Shown in pieces: positions 34,199 to 42,279 of a stretch of 64,000 bases of DNA. Source of the stretch: Levilactobacillus fujinensis (GTDB taxonomy: Bacteria > Bacillota > Bacilli > Lactobacillales > Lactobacillaceae); contig NZ_RHNX01000001.1 in NCBI RefSeq assembly GCF_003946335.1, positions 115,378 through 179,377 of the forward strand, written 5' to 3'. The notes under the pieces are model-generated. The model did no database searches and was not told the DNA's origin. It was given only the letters and a program-made list of their open reading frames with translations. Position 1 is the stretch's first letter; each line of letters begins with the position of its first letter. A program made the translations under genes and the position numbers.

Positions 34199-35227
34199 AT
34201 GTCAAAAATGATTTTAACGGATGCTAACGTTGCTGAACTGCCCAAGTTTAACGATAATCCTTGGGGCTTGGTTTATGCGGACGCTATCACTGAAAACAAA
34301 CCCGGTGAGGTCAACATTCACCCCATCAATTACACGCTAAACGGCTTAAAGATTGCTGCCAACATCTACACGCCAGCAAACTATGACCCGAAGAAGCAGT
34401 ACCCAGCCTTAACCGTTGCACATCCTAATGGCGGTGTTAAGGAACAGGTTGCCGGCTTATTTGCCCAACGCCTGGCTGAACACGGCTACATCACCATCAC
34501 TGCCGACGCCTCCTATCAAGGCGGATCGGAAGGTCAACCACGGATGGTCGACAACCCTGCCTACCGGGTAGAAGACATCCATGGGATGGCTGACGCCTTG
34601 TCCCTCTTCCCCGGTGTAGACTATGATCGTATGGGGGCCTTTGGTATCTGTGGTGGCGGTGGTTACACCTTACGTGCTGGTCAGACCGATAAGCGGTTTA
34701 AAGTGGTCGCAACCCTGTCTGCCTTTAACTCCGGCCTAGTTCGGCGGAACGGCTTCATGGATTCCGAAGCCAACACGATTCAGGAGCGGCTAAAAACCGC
34801 TTCAGAAGCACGGGAAAAAGAGGTTCGCGGTGACGGCGTAGATTACACCCCTGATTTGAAGGAAATGGCCCCTGAAGATGCTGCCAAATTACCTTACGAT
34901 CTCTACAAGGAAGGCTACACCTACTACGCACAAACCCACGCCCACCCAAAGTCTTCTTTCGTTTACACCGTCAGCAGTTTCTTAAACTTAATGACTTACG
35001 ATGCCTCCGAGAACATGGACTTAGTCAACGTCCCCTTATTGATGATGGCCGGTAAGGCAGCTGATACCTTCTACCTAACCGAAAAGGCCTATGCAAATGC
35101 CACGGGAACCTCTGATAAGGAACTCTTCTTAATCGAAGGCGCCCACCACATTGAAACGTATTGGAAGCCAGAATATGTTGAACAAGAATTGAACAAGTTG
35201 GTGGACTGGTTAAGCACCCGTCTTTAA
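34199..35227 (+). CDS. Dienelactone-hydrolase-like alpha/beta hydrolase
   Basis: The 342-aa protein has the DLH pattern: YPALTVAHPNGGVKEQ (oxyanion hole), nucleophile in FGICGGGGYTLRAG (Cys, not Ser), Asp and His near IEGAHHIETYWKPEY. The Cys nucleophile is typical of dienelactone hydrolases. It follows the flavodoxin gene by 68 bp and is closed by the terminator at 35237. It is the intact relative of the broken gene at 30937. Confidence 0.9.
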   Translation: MSKMILTDANVAELPKFNDNPWGLVYADAITENKPGEVNIHPINYTLNGLKIAANIYTPANYDPKKQYPALTVAHPNGGVKEQVAGLFAQRLAEHGYITITADASYQGGSEGQPRMVDNPAYRVEDIHGMADALSLFPGVDYDRMGAFGICGGGGYTLRAGQTDKRFKVVATLSAFNSGLVRRNGFMDSEANTIQERLKTASEAREKEVRGDGVDYTPDLKEMAPEDAAKLPYDLYKEGYTYYAQTHAHPKSSFVYTVSSFLNLMTYDASENMDLVNVPLLMMAGKAADTFYLTEKAYANATGTSDKELFLIEGAHHIETYWKPEYVEQELNKLVDWLSTRL

Positions 35228-35236
35228 TCCGATCTT

Positions 35237-35276
35237 AAAAGTTGCGCTGTTGTTTAATTTATAGCGCAACTTTTTT
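35237..35276 (+). terminator. Terminator
   Basis: AAAAGTTGCGCT ... AGCGCAACTTTTTT is a 12-bp stem followed by T-run. Confidence 0.9.
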
Positions 35277-35295
35277 ATTTTTATGACAAAACGCC

Positions 35296-35326
35296 TTGCC
35301 TTGAAGTTAACTTCAAGGTTTATTAT
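35296..35326 (+). promoter_or_regulatory. MerR-type promoter for the SDR/merR operon
   Basis: TTGCCT (35296-35301), a 19-bp spacer with the perfect dyad CTTGAAGTTAACTTCAAG, and TATTAT (35321-35326). It is the cleanest of the copies and drives a unit that includes a MerR gene, so it is likely autoregulated. Confidence 0.9.
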
Positions 35327-35362
35327 CGTATTTGTAATATAATATTAGAGGAGTGATTTAAC

Positions 35363-35995
35363 ATGGCAAACGTTTTAATTTTAGGTGGTAACGGTGCAAT
35401 CGCACGGTTAGTCACCGCCAACCTGACCGCTAACGCCGACAATCATGTGACGTTATACCTACGCAACGCAGATCGGGTCAGCGACTTGGTGAATGCTCAA
35501 GTAACTGCTGTAACTGGCGATGTTCTGGACGAGTCTGCCCTGACAACCGCCATGGCCAATCAAGACATCGTGTTCGTTTCCATGGGCGCTACCGGCACCG
35601 TTAAGCTGACTGAAACCGTGATTGCGGCCATGCAAGCTGCTGGGGTCGCGCGCGTCATCTCCGTGAATGACCTAGGAATCTACGACGAAGTTCCGGGTAA
35701 ATTTGGCGAATGGAACAAGCAAATGATTGGGAAGGGCGCCCAAGTAGGGAAAGCTTCCGATGACGCCTTAGTTGCTTCTAACTTGGACTACACCACGTTG
35801 CGGCTAGCTTGGTTAAACAACCGTGACAATACGGATTACGAGCTGACACAAAAGGGCGACCCCTTTAAGGGAACCAGTGTCTCCCGTAAGAGTGTGGCCG
35901 CTGTCGTCACCAAAATCATTGCCAATCCAACGTTTGCTAGTCGGGCTAGCATTGGTATTGACCAACCTGGCACCGACGGCGATACACCAATGTAA
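35363..35995 (+). CDS. NAD(P)H-binding atypical SDR
   Basis: The 210-aa protein starts MANVLILGGNGAIARLVTAN (GxxGxxG loop). It shares DYELTQKGDPFKGTSVSRKS with the paralogues at 12141 and 28464. ATG 35363 follows GAGGAG. It lies 17 bp before the merR gene in one operon. It probably reduces the compound sensed by that MerR protein. Confidence 0.9.
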   Translation: MANVLILGGNGAIARLVTANLTANADNHVTLYLRNADRVSDLVNAQVTAVTGDVLDESALTTAMANQDIVFVSMGATGTVKLTETVIAAMQAAGVARVISVNDLGIYDEVPGKFGEWNKQMIGKGAQVGKASDDALVASNLDYTTLRLAWLNNRDNTDYELTQKGDPFKGTSVSRKSVAAVVTKIIANPTFASRASIGIDQPGTDGDTPM

Positions 35996-36012
35996 CGAAA
36001 GGAAAATTGCTG

Positions 36013-36432
36013 ATGAACATTAAACAAGCTGGCGAACTGTTTGGGCTAACGACCGAAACTTTGCGCTACTACGAGCGGGTTGGCGTTATTCCCCAGGTCG
36101 CAAGAAACAAGAGTGGCTACCGGGAATTTACGATCAGCGACCTGAACTGGGTCTACCTGGTCACGACCCTGCGCTCGGCTGGACTCTCAATTGAATCTTT
36201 AATCGAGTTTTGCCAATTATCCCAACTGAGAGATGGCCAAGATATTGGCGGCGCTCAGAAGCAAGTCCTGCGTGATGAACGCGACGAGCTTGATGACAAG
36301 ATCGATCATTTAAAAGATGTACGCGCCTTGTTGGATTACAAGTTAGAACATTACGACGACCACGTGGCCAAATTTAATGCTGGCGAACCCGTAGAAAAAT
36401 TGTGGGAAAATCCACCACGGCATCAGGACTAG
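36013..36432 (+). CDS. MerR-family regulator, likely master of the regulon
   Basis: The 139-aa protein has MNIKQAGELFGLTTETLRYY (HTH, R-Y-Y) and NKSGYREFTISDLNWVYL (wing), then a coiled coil (ERDELDDKIDHLKDVRALLD). It resembles YyaN/AdhR-type regulators. One Cys (residue about 66, in IEFCQLSQ) lies at the end of a helix, close to but not aligned with AdhR Cys52. ATG 36013 has AAAGGAAA upstream. It is in a unit whose promoter has the best operator, so autoactivation is likely. The inducer is probably an aldehyde or electrophile. Confidence 0.9.
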   Translation: MNIKQAGELFGLTTETLRYYERVGVIPQVARNKSGYREFTISDLNWVYLVTTLRSAGLSIESLIEFCQLSQLRDGQDIGGAQKQVLRDERDELDDKIDHLKDVRALLDYKLEHYDDHVAKFNAGEPVEKLWENPPRHQD

Positions 36433-36447
36433 ACTGTTTTTTAGGAA

Positions 36448-36478
36448 GGTCATCCACGTTTTGTGGGTGGCTTTTTTT
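36448..36478 (+). terminator. Terminator after merR
   Basis: GTCATCCAC / GTGGGTGGC hairpin followed by TTTTTTT. Confidence 0.85.
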
Positions 36479-36479
36479 C

Positions 36480-36565
36480 GTCACCAAAAGAAAAAGGCGC
36501 CACATAAGAATGGCGTCAAATCAACGATTCTATTCACTTTTCCGAAAAAGAATGCGCCCCCCGAG
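36480..36565 (-). repeat. tRNA-Arg 3' end with downstream terminator, duplicated at 16752-16835
   Basis: This contains the hairpin GGCGCC..GGCGTC type and the last 13 bp of tRNA-Arg. Its final 35 bp are identical to 16801-16835. It acts as the tRNA terminator on the minus strand and as a probable att core. Confidence 0.75.
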
Positions 36566-36624
36566 AGTCGAACTCGGATCATGAGGACCGAAATCTCATG
36601 TGCTATCCATTACACTAAGGGCGC
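36553..36624 (-). tRNA. tRNA-Arg (anticodon read as UCG)
   Basis: The 72-nt minus-strand cloverleaf has acceptor GCGCCCT / GGGGCGC with discriminator A, D-stem GTGT / GCAC, and T-arm CCGAG TTCGACT CTCGG. The anticodon loop reads TTTCGGT, giving UCG for CGA codons; the last anticodon-stem pair is an A-C mismatch. CCA is not encoded. It is probably an integration target. Confidence 0.9.
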
Positions 36625-36670
36625 ACAACATCTTTATTTTAGTCCTAAATTAGTCCAGTTGACAACTATT

Positions 36671-36997
36671 TTATCGGCCCCCGGCAGCGCGGATGGCCTC
36701 TCGCTCTAAATATTCCTCTGTTGCGTCCGAACTCTTACGGAAATCGGCAATAAATGTCTCTTCCTTTGGCGCGACCGTGGCCATCTGGTCGCCATTGATG
36801 TCCGTGACCGTTAGCACGTCTCCCTGCCACGCGGCGGTATCGTAATGGCCATCTTCAATCTGGTCTAATAAATTTTGGAAAATATCCAGAACGGCTTGGC
36901 GAATAATCACGTCCTCCGTAACCATTTCTCCCTGTTGCTTCAATTGTAGCTGGCGCATCTGCACTTCATCCATATCAGTCGGTACTTGAATAAACAC
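36671..36997 (-). CDS. Hypothetical 108-aa protein
   Basis: The protein is small and acidic (DMDEVQMRQLQLKQQ..., DGHYDTAAWQGDVLTVTDI) with a helical N-terminus and a short beta segment, and no recognised family. The start is GTG 36997, because GGGAGG lies 7 nt upstream; an ATG five codons earlier lies within that ribosome binding site. It reads toward the tRNA-Arg gene and has no partner gene. It may be a lactobacillus-specific conserved protein. Confidence 0.7.
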   Translation of the reverse strand: MFIQVPTDMDEVQMRQLQLKQQGEMVTEDVIIRQAVLDIFQNLLDQIEDGHYDTAAWQGDVLTVTDINGDQMATVAPKEETFIADFRKSSDATEEYLEREAIRAAGGR

Positions 36998-37132
36998 GGC
37001 GGTGCCTCCCATAATTAGTTTTACTGCTATTCTATCACTTCCTACTAAAGAAACGAGTCAAAGCATTATCGTTCCACACAATCTGGTGTAAACTAGGGGT
37101 AAGTTAAACAATTACGATTAAGGAGGCGGCTC

Positions 37133-37591
37133 ATGGAAGACTCGATACTCGACTTTACCACGAATCTGGCCATCCTCCATCGCCAATTTCAACGGGCAAT
37201 GAACCAGATTCTGGAAGCCGACAAAATGCCAGTCAATATCACCGAATTTTATTTGCTAGTTCTCGTTTCGGAAACCAGTCAACTCAATCAACGGAAGGCG
37301 GCGTGGACCATGGCCGTCGATGAAGGTCTCATGGCACGGATGGTCCATCATCTGGTCAAGCTCTCGCTCCTACAAAAGGAGACCGACCCCACCGACCGCC
37401 GTAACCGCCGCCTCAAATTAACCGCGGATGGTAAAGAATTGGTCAACCAGGCCATTACCGTTCTCCACGATTGGTGGCAACAGGCCACGCCAACCGACAG
37501 TAATTTCGATTACGCCGCCATCACCGCTCAGCTCCAATTGCTCTCCAGTCGCGTCTTGCAAGTCGACGACCGGCAATCGGAGAACCACTAG
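37133..37591 (+). CDS. MarR-family regulator
   Basis: The 152-aa winged-helix protein has a MarR core: INQRKAAWTMAVDEGLMARM (recognition region), LQKETDPTDRRNRRLKLTADG (wing) and a C-terminal dimer helix. ATG 37133 has AAGGAGG 9 nt upstream. It lies 31 bp before the nnrE gene, so the two may be co-transcribed. Its target may be itself and this unit. Confidence 0.9.
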   Translation: MEDSILDFTTNLAILHRQFQRAMNQILEADKMPVNITEFYLLVLVSETSQLNQRKAAWTMAVDEGLMARMVHHLVKLSLLQKETDPTDRRNRRLKLTADGKELVNQAITVLHDWWQQATPTDSNFDYAAITAQLQLLSSRVLQVDDRQSENH

Positions 37592-37622
37592 TCGCGTTTT
37601 TTCCCAGAAGGAGGAATTTTTG

Positions 37623-38270
37623 ATGAGTAAAGCCATTACTATTGCTGAAGCCCAACGCTACGATGCCCACACCATTAATGAAATCGGCATCCCCGCACTC
37701 GTCCTGATGGAACGCGCAGCCTTAGCAACCTTCAACAACATCTTAAACGACGACTTCGACCTCAGCCGAATCGTCGTGGTCGCTGCCACCGGCAACAATG
37801 GCGGCGACGGTATCGCCGTTGCCCGATTGCTCAAGGTTCGCGGACTCAACGTTGAAATCTACCTTTTAGGCGATCCCGACAGCGCCACGCCACAGACTAA
37901 GCAACAACTCAAAATCGCCGATTATTACAGTATTCCACGGATTACCGACCTTAACCGCATCGTCAACGCCACGTTGATCGTGGATGCCATCTTTGGTGTC
38001 GGCCTGTCCCGACTGATCACTGGCAAATTTGCCGATGCCATCAATGCCATTAACGCGGCCGATGCCAAGACCGTTGCTATCGACGTTCCATCTGGCATCA
38101 ACGCTGATACCGGTGATGTTCTTGGCGTCGCGGTCGTCGCCGACAGCACCACCACCATGGCCTACAACAAGGTTGGTCTTTTAACGACCAGCGGCAAGCA
38201 ACACAGCGGTACCATTCACGTCGCCGACATCGGCATTTACGCTCAGGACCGGTTGGAGCATGCGCGTTAA
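37623..38270 (+). CDS. nnrE: NAD(P)H-hydrate (NAD(P)HX) epimerase, YjeF N-domain protein
   Basis: The 215-aa protein has a YjeF_N domain: ALVLMERAALATFNNIL, then VAATGNNGGDGIAVARLL and ATLIVDAIFGVGLSR, with Asp near AIDVPSGINADTGD. It epimerises damaged R-NAD(P)HX so that a separate dehydratase can repair it. Here the protein has no fused ADP-dependent dehydratase domain. ATG 37623 has AAGGAGG upstream; a longer reading start lies inside the MarR gene. Confidence 0.9.
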   Translation: MSKAITIAEAQRYDAHTINEIGIPALVLMERAALATFNNILNDDFDLSRIVVVAATGNNGGDGIAVARLLKVRGLNVEIYLLGDPDSATPQTKQQLKIADYYSIPRITDLNRIVNATLIVDAIFGVGLSRLITGKFADAINAINAADAKTVAIDVPSGINADTGDVLGVAVVADSTTTMAYNKVGLLTTSGKQHSGTIHVADIGIYAQDRLEHAR

Positions 38271-38388
38271 GCTAAGTTTGTCATCTCAGCATACCAACTA
38301 GCAGTTAAATGCCCTAGTCGTTAACCATTTCATGTAAAATAGAGGGTACGGAAGTGGAGTGACTTTCGTGTTTCCCGACTAAAACAAG

Positions 38389-38422
38389 CGCCCAACCCTT
38401 TGCTTGGTTGGACGTTTTTTTT
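38389..38422 (+). terminator. Terminator
   Basis: CGCCCAACC / GGTTGGACG followed by TTTTTTTT. It is about 120 bp past nnrE, with -10-like TAAAAT about 50 nt upstream, so a short transcript might end here. Confidence 0.75.
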
Positions 38423-38457
38423 GCTTTTAGAAACAGATTAGTTAAACCTGGCGCACT

Positions 38458-38530
38458 GCGGCTGCCAGAGATTCCGCCGTTTGTGGGGACGCTCCGGACT
38501 AAGGAACGGTCCGCCGACTTAGATTGCACG
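38458..38530 (+). repeat. Structured repeat C, copy 1
   Basis: Shares GCGGCTGCCAGA(g)ATTCCGCC and GCTCC...CCGACT with 58205-58275. The inner hairpin here is GGAC / GTCC; in the other copy it is GCCC / GGGC. The surrounding 578-bp gap (38271-38848) otherwise holds a terminator and a possible promoter (TATACT at 38816) for the dipeptidase gene. Confidence 0.6.
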
Positions 38531-38848
38531 CTCCCACAATAAGCGTTGCGTTCCTGAAAATGATTCAAATTGCTTGTTACCGCAGTAACCAGAGAACATC
38601 AAAATTACACTGACCTTCAAATTGAAAGCAATAACTACTCTGTCATCGTAATCCTACAGTTTCCATAGAGCTTCCATATCTGTATCTGGCGGCCGGCAAA
38701 GCGAAAGCAACGCTGCCACACCAATAATGGTAGCGCTTTATACCACACCACAATTTTTGTCGTTTATTTCCGGCCAAACTGAGCCCTTTCACAAGCTTTT
38801 CTTCACAATACCCGGTATACTGGCCCTAACAACTACAGGAGGTGCCCC

Positions 38849-39403
38849 ATGTCATCAATCGAAACTGGCTTTACCAACGTCCAGGCGCTGGACCCCAGCA
38901 TCCTTGTCGACCTGCGCTACGCCACCCCGGACAACTTTACCCATCACGTAATTTACGACTTCACCACTGCAATTGCACGGACTGGCACGGCTAAGAAATT
39001 AGCGGCAGCCAGTGCGGCATTGCGTGAACAGGGTTACCGCTTAAAAATTTGGGACGCCTACCGCCCCGTATCTGCTCAGGAACGCCTCTACGCTGTTTAT
39101 CCCGATCCTTCGTTCGTGGCTAAGCCCAACCCCAACTTTTCTCATCAAAAAGGGGTGACCTTCGACCTCACGCTCTGTGATGCCGAAGGAAACGAACTGG
39201 AAATGCAAACGCCTTTCGACGACTTCACGACCGCCGCACACCGCGACCAACCGCGAACGCCTCTACAGGAAAAGCACTACCAGATTTTGGACCAAGCCAT
39301 GCGCAATGCCGGTTTCTTCGGCTATGAAAACGAATGGTGGGACTACCGCGACGCGCAAATGGACGACTACGGCCCGGCCGCGGCCAATCCGAATGATTTC
39401 TAA
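38849..39403 (+). CDS. VanX-type D-alanyl-D-alanine dipeptidase homologue (M15)
   Basis: The 184-aa cytosolic M15 protein has WDAYRP (Arg72), the SxHxxGxxxD zinc motif with His99 and Asp106, and catalytic Glu162 in ENEWWDYRD. The third zinc ligand, a His in VanX (EWWHF), is Asp165 here. The enzyme may therefore have altered metal binding or activity, although Asp can still bind zinc. It hydrolyses D-Ala-D-Ala dipeptide in families known to recycle cell-wall precursors. ATG 38849 has AGGAGG upstream. Confidence 0.85.
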   Translation: MSSIETGFTNVQALDPSILVDLRYATPDNFTHHVIYDFTTAIARTGTAKKLAAASAALREQGYRLKIWDAYRPVSAQERLYAVYPDPSFVAKPNPNFSHQKGVTFDLTLCDAEGNELEMQTPFDDFTTAAHRDQPRTPLQEKHYQILDQAMRNAGFFGYENEWWDYRDAQMDDYGPAAANPNDF

Positions 39404-39450
39404 GGTTAGTTGTGTTTTGCACCACGTTAGTCACTCCCCCGAGTACGACG

Positions 39451-39490
39451 AAAAAAGTGAGCCTGAGATGAACGCTCGGACTCACTTTTT
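39451..39490. terminator. Convergent terminator
   Basis: AAAAAGTGAG / CTCACTTTTT with inner stem lies between the dipeptidase gene and the membrane protein gene at 39499. Confidence 0.85.
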
Positions 39491-39498
39491 GTATTCTC

Positions 39499-40125
39499 TT
39501 ATTGGTCTAGCATGAACGAGTGATCCGGAATCCGAATCAACGTGAAGCGACCCGCTAAGCGACCCGCATGCAGGCCCAGACCGTTCACAAATGATTTTTT
39601 ATAGGTCGTTTCAATGACCCCAACCCACGCCTTTTGGTGACGTTGATCGTACTTGGCTACCTTTTTGGCATCCCATTTATATGCGGACGCCGGCAAGTTG
39701 ATGGCCTTTTTTCCGTCCGATACGGTGGCATCCGTACTGCTGACCTGGTATTTTTCACCCTCGGTCAAGTATGTATACGTCTGAATCGGCTTGTTGCCCT
39801 TACTATTGTTGACCGTCACGTAATAGGATGAGCCGCTGCCATCCCCCGTGTTGATGACCAATGGTTCGTAACGCGTCGTTTGACTGATTCGGTCGCCTAA
39901 GTGGTTCACGTTTTGGAAAAAGGTTGTGTAGCTCATGCCCCCAAAGACCAGGAGCCACACCACAAGTTCAATCGTCGAAATGGTAAAGTTGCGCCACGAA
40001 AAACTGTGGTGTTCCTTAACAATTAGCTGAATCCGGCGGACACGCATATCGTGCACCATCCAGACCAGCGCGATGAGAATGAGCAGCCAAACGCCCATCC
40101 CCACCAAATTCCAAGTTGATTTCAT
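39499..40125 (-). CDS. Membrane protein resembling the LVIS_2131 family
   Basis: The 208-aa protein has two N-terminal TM helices (VGMGVWLLILIALVWMVHDM; ELVVWLLVFGGMSYTTFF) and an outer beta-rich region starting near residue 85 (YYVTVNNSKGNKPIQTYTYL). It is probably anchored with the C-terminal part outside. The pattern reminds me of an uncharacterised lactobacillar family named after L. brevis locus LVIS_2131; I could not confirm this. ATG 40125 has GGAAGG upstream. Confidence 0.75.
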   Translation of the reverse strand: MKSTWNLVGMGVWLLILIALVWMVHDMRVRRIQLIVKEHHSFSWRNFTISTIELVVWLLVFGGMSYTTFFQNVNHLGDRISQTTRYEPLVINTGDGSGSSYYVTVNNSKGNKPIQTYTYLTEGEKYQVSSTDATVSDGKKAINLPASAYKWDAKKVAKYDQRHQKAWVGVIETTYKKSFVNGLGLHAGRLAGRFTLIRIPDHSFMLDQ

Positions 40126-40274
40126 TTTCCCAATTCCCTTCCAATGTTTAAAACCTAATTCGGGTATTTCACTTCTTTACTAGCTTACGAGATTCGTCTC
40201 GGGAATACAAGCCACAGTCTCGGCCAATTTACGTTATACTAAGCTTAATATGAAGAAAAAAGAAGGAATCCCTT

Positions 40275-41231
40275 GTGTGTACTAGTCTAACCTATACCTC
40301 CGCCGCGAACCACCATTTTTTTGCGCGCACCATGGATTTTCCCACGACTACCCCCTGGCGGCCAGTCTTTTTACCGCGTAACTACCAGTGGCAAACGGCA
40401 TTGAATACTACGCGCACCACGCGTTACGCGTTCCTCGGTGGTGGCCGACCCGCCGCCGATTTCTCCGCTTACTTGATGGCTGACGGCGTGAATGAAAGCG
40501 GTATCACGTGTGCGGAGCTCTACCTGCCCGGTGCTGTCAATTACGCCGCTGACCCCGTTGCCGGTCAAATCAACCTAACGCCGCAAGACTTTATCAACTG
40601 GGCGCTAGGTGAACACGCCACGCTGGCCACCATCGTCGCCGACCTCTCCCGCGTGACCCTAGTCAGTCGTCGGTGGGGACAGGACCGCTACGTCTACCCC
40701 TTTCATTGGATCCTAAGCGACCGCAGTGGTCAAACGCTGGTCATCGAGCCGACTGGTGGCCCCTTGACTGCGCAGCGTAATCCTGCGGGCGTGCTGACCA
40801 ATACCCCCGTGCTGAGCACCCACCTCAAGAACCTTAATGACTTCCTCGGCGTTTCTAGTCCGGAATTTATTGGGGAAACGGTCACTGCCGCCCAGCGTTA
40901 CTTAACGACTGGTGCTTCCCTGCCCACAGGTACCGTCCCCACGCAACGCTTCATTAGTACCGCTATTCGCCGTTGGGGCGCTTTCCCTTTGGCTGCCACC
41001 GATGAAACGGTGACCGGTATTTTCCACTGGTTAGCTGCTGTTATCCTCCCTTACGATGCAGCTCGTCGCCACCAAGCCAACCACAACTACACCCATTACC
41101 GGGCAGTAATCGATCTGGACACCTTAACTTACAATTTTATGCCCCGCACGACGAACCGGTTGCAACAAATCACATTAACGTCTGAAATGGCGTCCCACCG
41201 GCGTTTTCCTCATGCTTATTCAGCCAATTAA
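40275..41231 (+). CDS. Choloylglycine-hydrolase-family amidase (bile salt hydrolase / penicillin V acylase type)
   Basis: The 318-aa Ntn-hydrolase starts GTG 40275 so that Cys2 is exposed as nucleophile after Met removal. Arg18 and Asp21 (FFARTMDF) and Asn in VLTNTP match catalytic positions of BSH enzymes, and Arg in QRFISTAIRR is likely the last one. It splits linear amide C-N bonds (bile salts, penicillin V or N-acyl signals); substrate cannot be decided here. GAAGGA lies before the GTG. A TATACT -10 lies at 40235-40240. Confidence 0.88.
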   Translation: MCTSLTYTSAANHHFFARTMDFPTTTPWRPVFLPRNYQWQTALNTTRTTRYAFLGGGRPAADFSAYLMADGVNESGITCAELYLPGAVNYAADPVAGQINLTPQDFINWALGEHATLATIVADLSRVTLVSRRWGQDRYVYPFHWILSDRSGQTLVIEPTGGPLTAQRNPAGVLTNTPVLSTHLKNLNDFLGVSSPEFIGETVTAAQRYLTTGASLPTGTVPTQRFISTAIRRWGAFPLAATDETVTGIFHWLAAVILPYDAARRHQANHNYTHYRAVIDLDTLTYNFMPRTTNRLQQITLTSEMASHRRFPHAYSAN

Positions 41232-41380
41232 CTGTAAATGTTGCAAAGCTTAATCTAACCTTTAATCCGATTGATATTGGTTTGAGACATTTCTGTAACA
41301 ACTCCCTGATAGTATTAAACACATCGAAAGATATTCAATACGAAAAACAAATTTGAAATTAAGGGAGTTTACTTACATTT

Positions 41381-41854
41381 ATGAAGACGACGTTTACGAA
41401 CATTATTTTAACTTTACTGGCTACTGTTGCTTTTGCTGTTGCAGGTTTTGAAATCATGCAGCCTACCGATGCTAGTGCCGCAACCATGTCCTACAGCAAG
41501 ATTCACAAGGTCGCTAAGGCCCAACTGGGCAAACCTTACGGCTGGGGATCAACTGGTTCTTCTAGCTTTGACTGCTCTGGTTTTACCAGCTACGTTTACA
41601 AGAAGGGCGCTTCTAAGAGCATTCCTCGGACTGCTCAAGCCCAATACAACAAGTACCAACATGTGAGCTACAAGAACATCAAGAAGGGTGACCTGGTCTT
41701 CTTCGGTGGTTCTACGGGGTCCATCTCTCACGTTGGCTTATACGTTGGTAATGGTCGGATGATCGATTCACAAAACCGCGGTGTTGTGACGGAAGCCGTT
41801 CACGCCCCATGGTGGCACGCAGTTGGTTACGCCCGTGTCGGTTCCGTTGAATAA
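41381..41854 (+). CDS. Secreted NlpC/P60 peptidoglycan endopeptidase
   Basis: The 157-aa protein has a signal peptide (residues 1-34, cleaved near ASA-AT) and an NlpC/P60 domain with Cys65 (FDCSGFTSYV), His117 (SISHVGLYVGNGRMID) and third catalytic residue probably in DSQN. It cuts D-Glu-diamino-acid links in peptidoglycan. It lacks LysM or other wall-binding repeats, so it is a minimal hydrolase. The upstream TGTAA-type boxes could be WalR sites. A terminator follows. Confidence 0.92.
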   Translation: MKTTFTNIILTLLATVAFAVAGFEIMQPTDASAATMSYSKIHKVAKAQLGKPYGWGSTGSSSFDCSGFTSYVYKKGASKSIPRTAQAQYNKYQHVSYKNIKKGDLVFFGGSTGSISHVGLYVGNGRMIDSQNRGVVTEAVHAPWWHAVGYARVGSVE

Positions 41855-41900
41855 TTAGCTTTCAAAAACAGTTCCAGCCTTCATAAATGAAATAAACTGT

Positions 41901-41934
41901 GCCCCCGTCGTACGTCGCGACGGGGGCTTTTTGG
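41901..41934 (+). terminator. Terminator after the NlpC/P60 gene
   Basis: GCCCCCGTCG / CGACGGGGGC followed by TTTTT. Confidence 0.92.
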
Positions 41935-41945
41935 TAAAGCGAGAA

Positions 41946-42037
41946 GCGAGGCGCTTAGGTCCTGAGTATTAACGGGAAGAGAGGTTCCTATTTGGCGCGA
42001 CCTCTCTCTTCATGTTAAGTGCAGGGACCTGCCTCGT
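41946..42037. repeat. Long structured hairpin element D
   Basis: A 92-bp imperfect palindrome runs from GCGAGGC to GCCTCGT with inner arms AGGTCCTG / CAGGGACCT, TTAAC / GTTAA and GGAAGAGAGGT / ACCTCTCTCTTC. Its purpose is unknown; it starts 12 bp after the preceding terminator. Confidence 0.6.
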
Positions 42038-42135
42038 GGAACGCCTTTCAGAAGTCATAGGTGCTCAGAATTGTTCCGCAAAATGCCGTCTAAATCCTAA
42101 TCACAGCCAGTAAACTAAAGAAGACTTTAGTTGGT

Positions 42136-42276
42136 ATGGGATTAGGTGGTCTCGCTTATACATTAAGTAAGGCTATCGATTATGCATTAGACTTTACCGA
42201 TGTCGGCCATGCCATTGCAAAGTATCTAGATAAACATGATAAAAAACCAAATAATGGTTACCTAGAATGGTGGTAA
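42136..42276 (+). CDS. 46-aa peptide, possible bacteriocin remnant
   Basis: From ATG 42136 the frame runs MGLGGLAYTLSKAIDYALDF and ends GYLEWW at 42276. The frame reads open upstream to TAA 42091 with basic SKLKKTLV, so the coding part may once have started further upstream; no good ribosome binding site or leader is present. The GxxGG-rich amphipathic start and Trp-Trp end resemble small class II bacteriocin-type peptides. The AT-rich codons differ from neighbouring genes. Confidence in function is low. Confidence 0.45.
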   Translation: MGLGGLAYTLSKAIDYALDFTDVGHAIAKYLDKHDKKPNNGYLEWW

Positions 42277-42279
42277 GCA

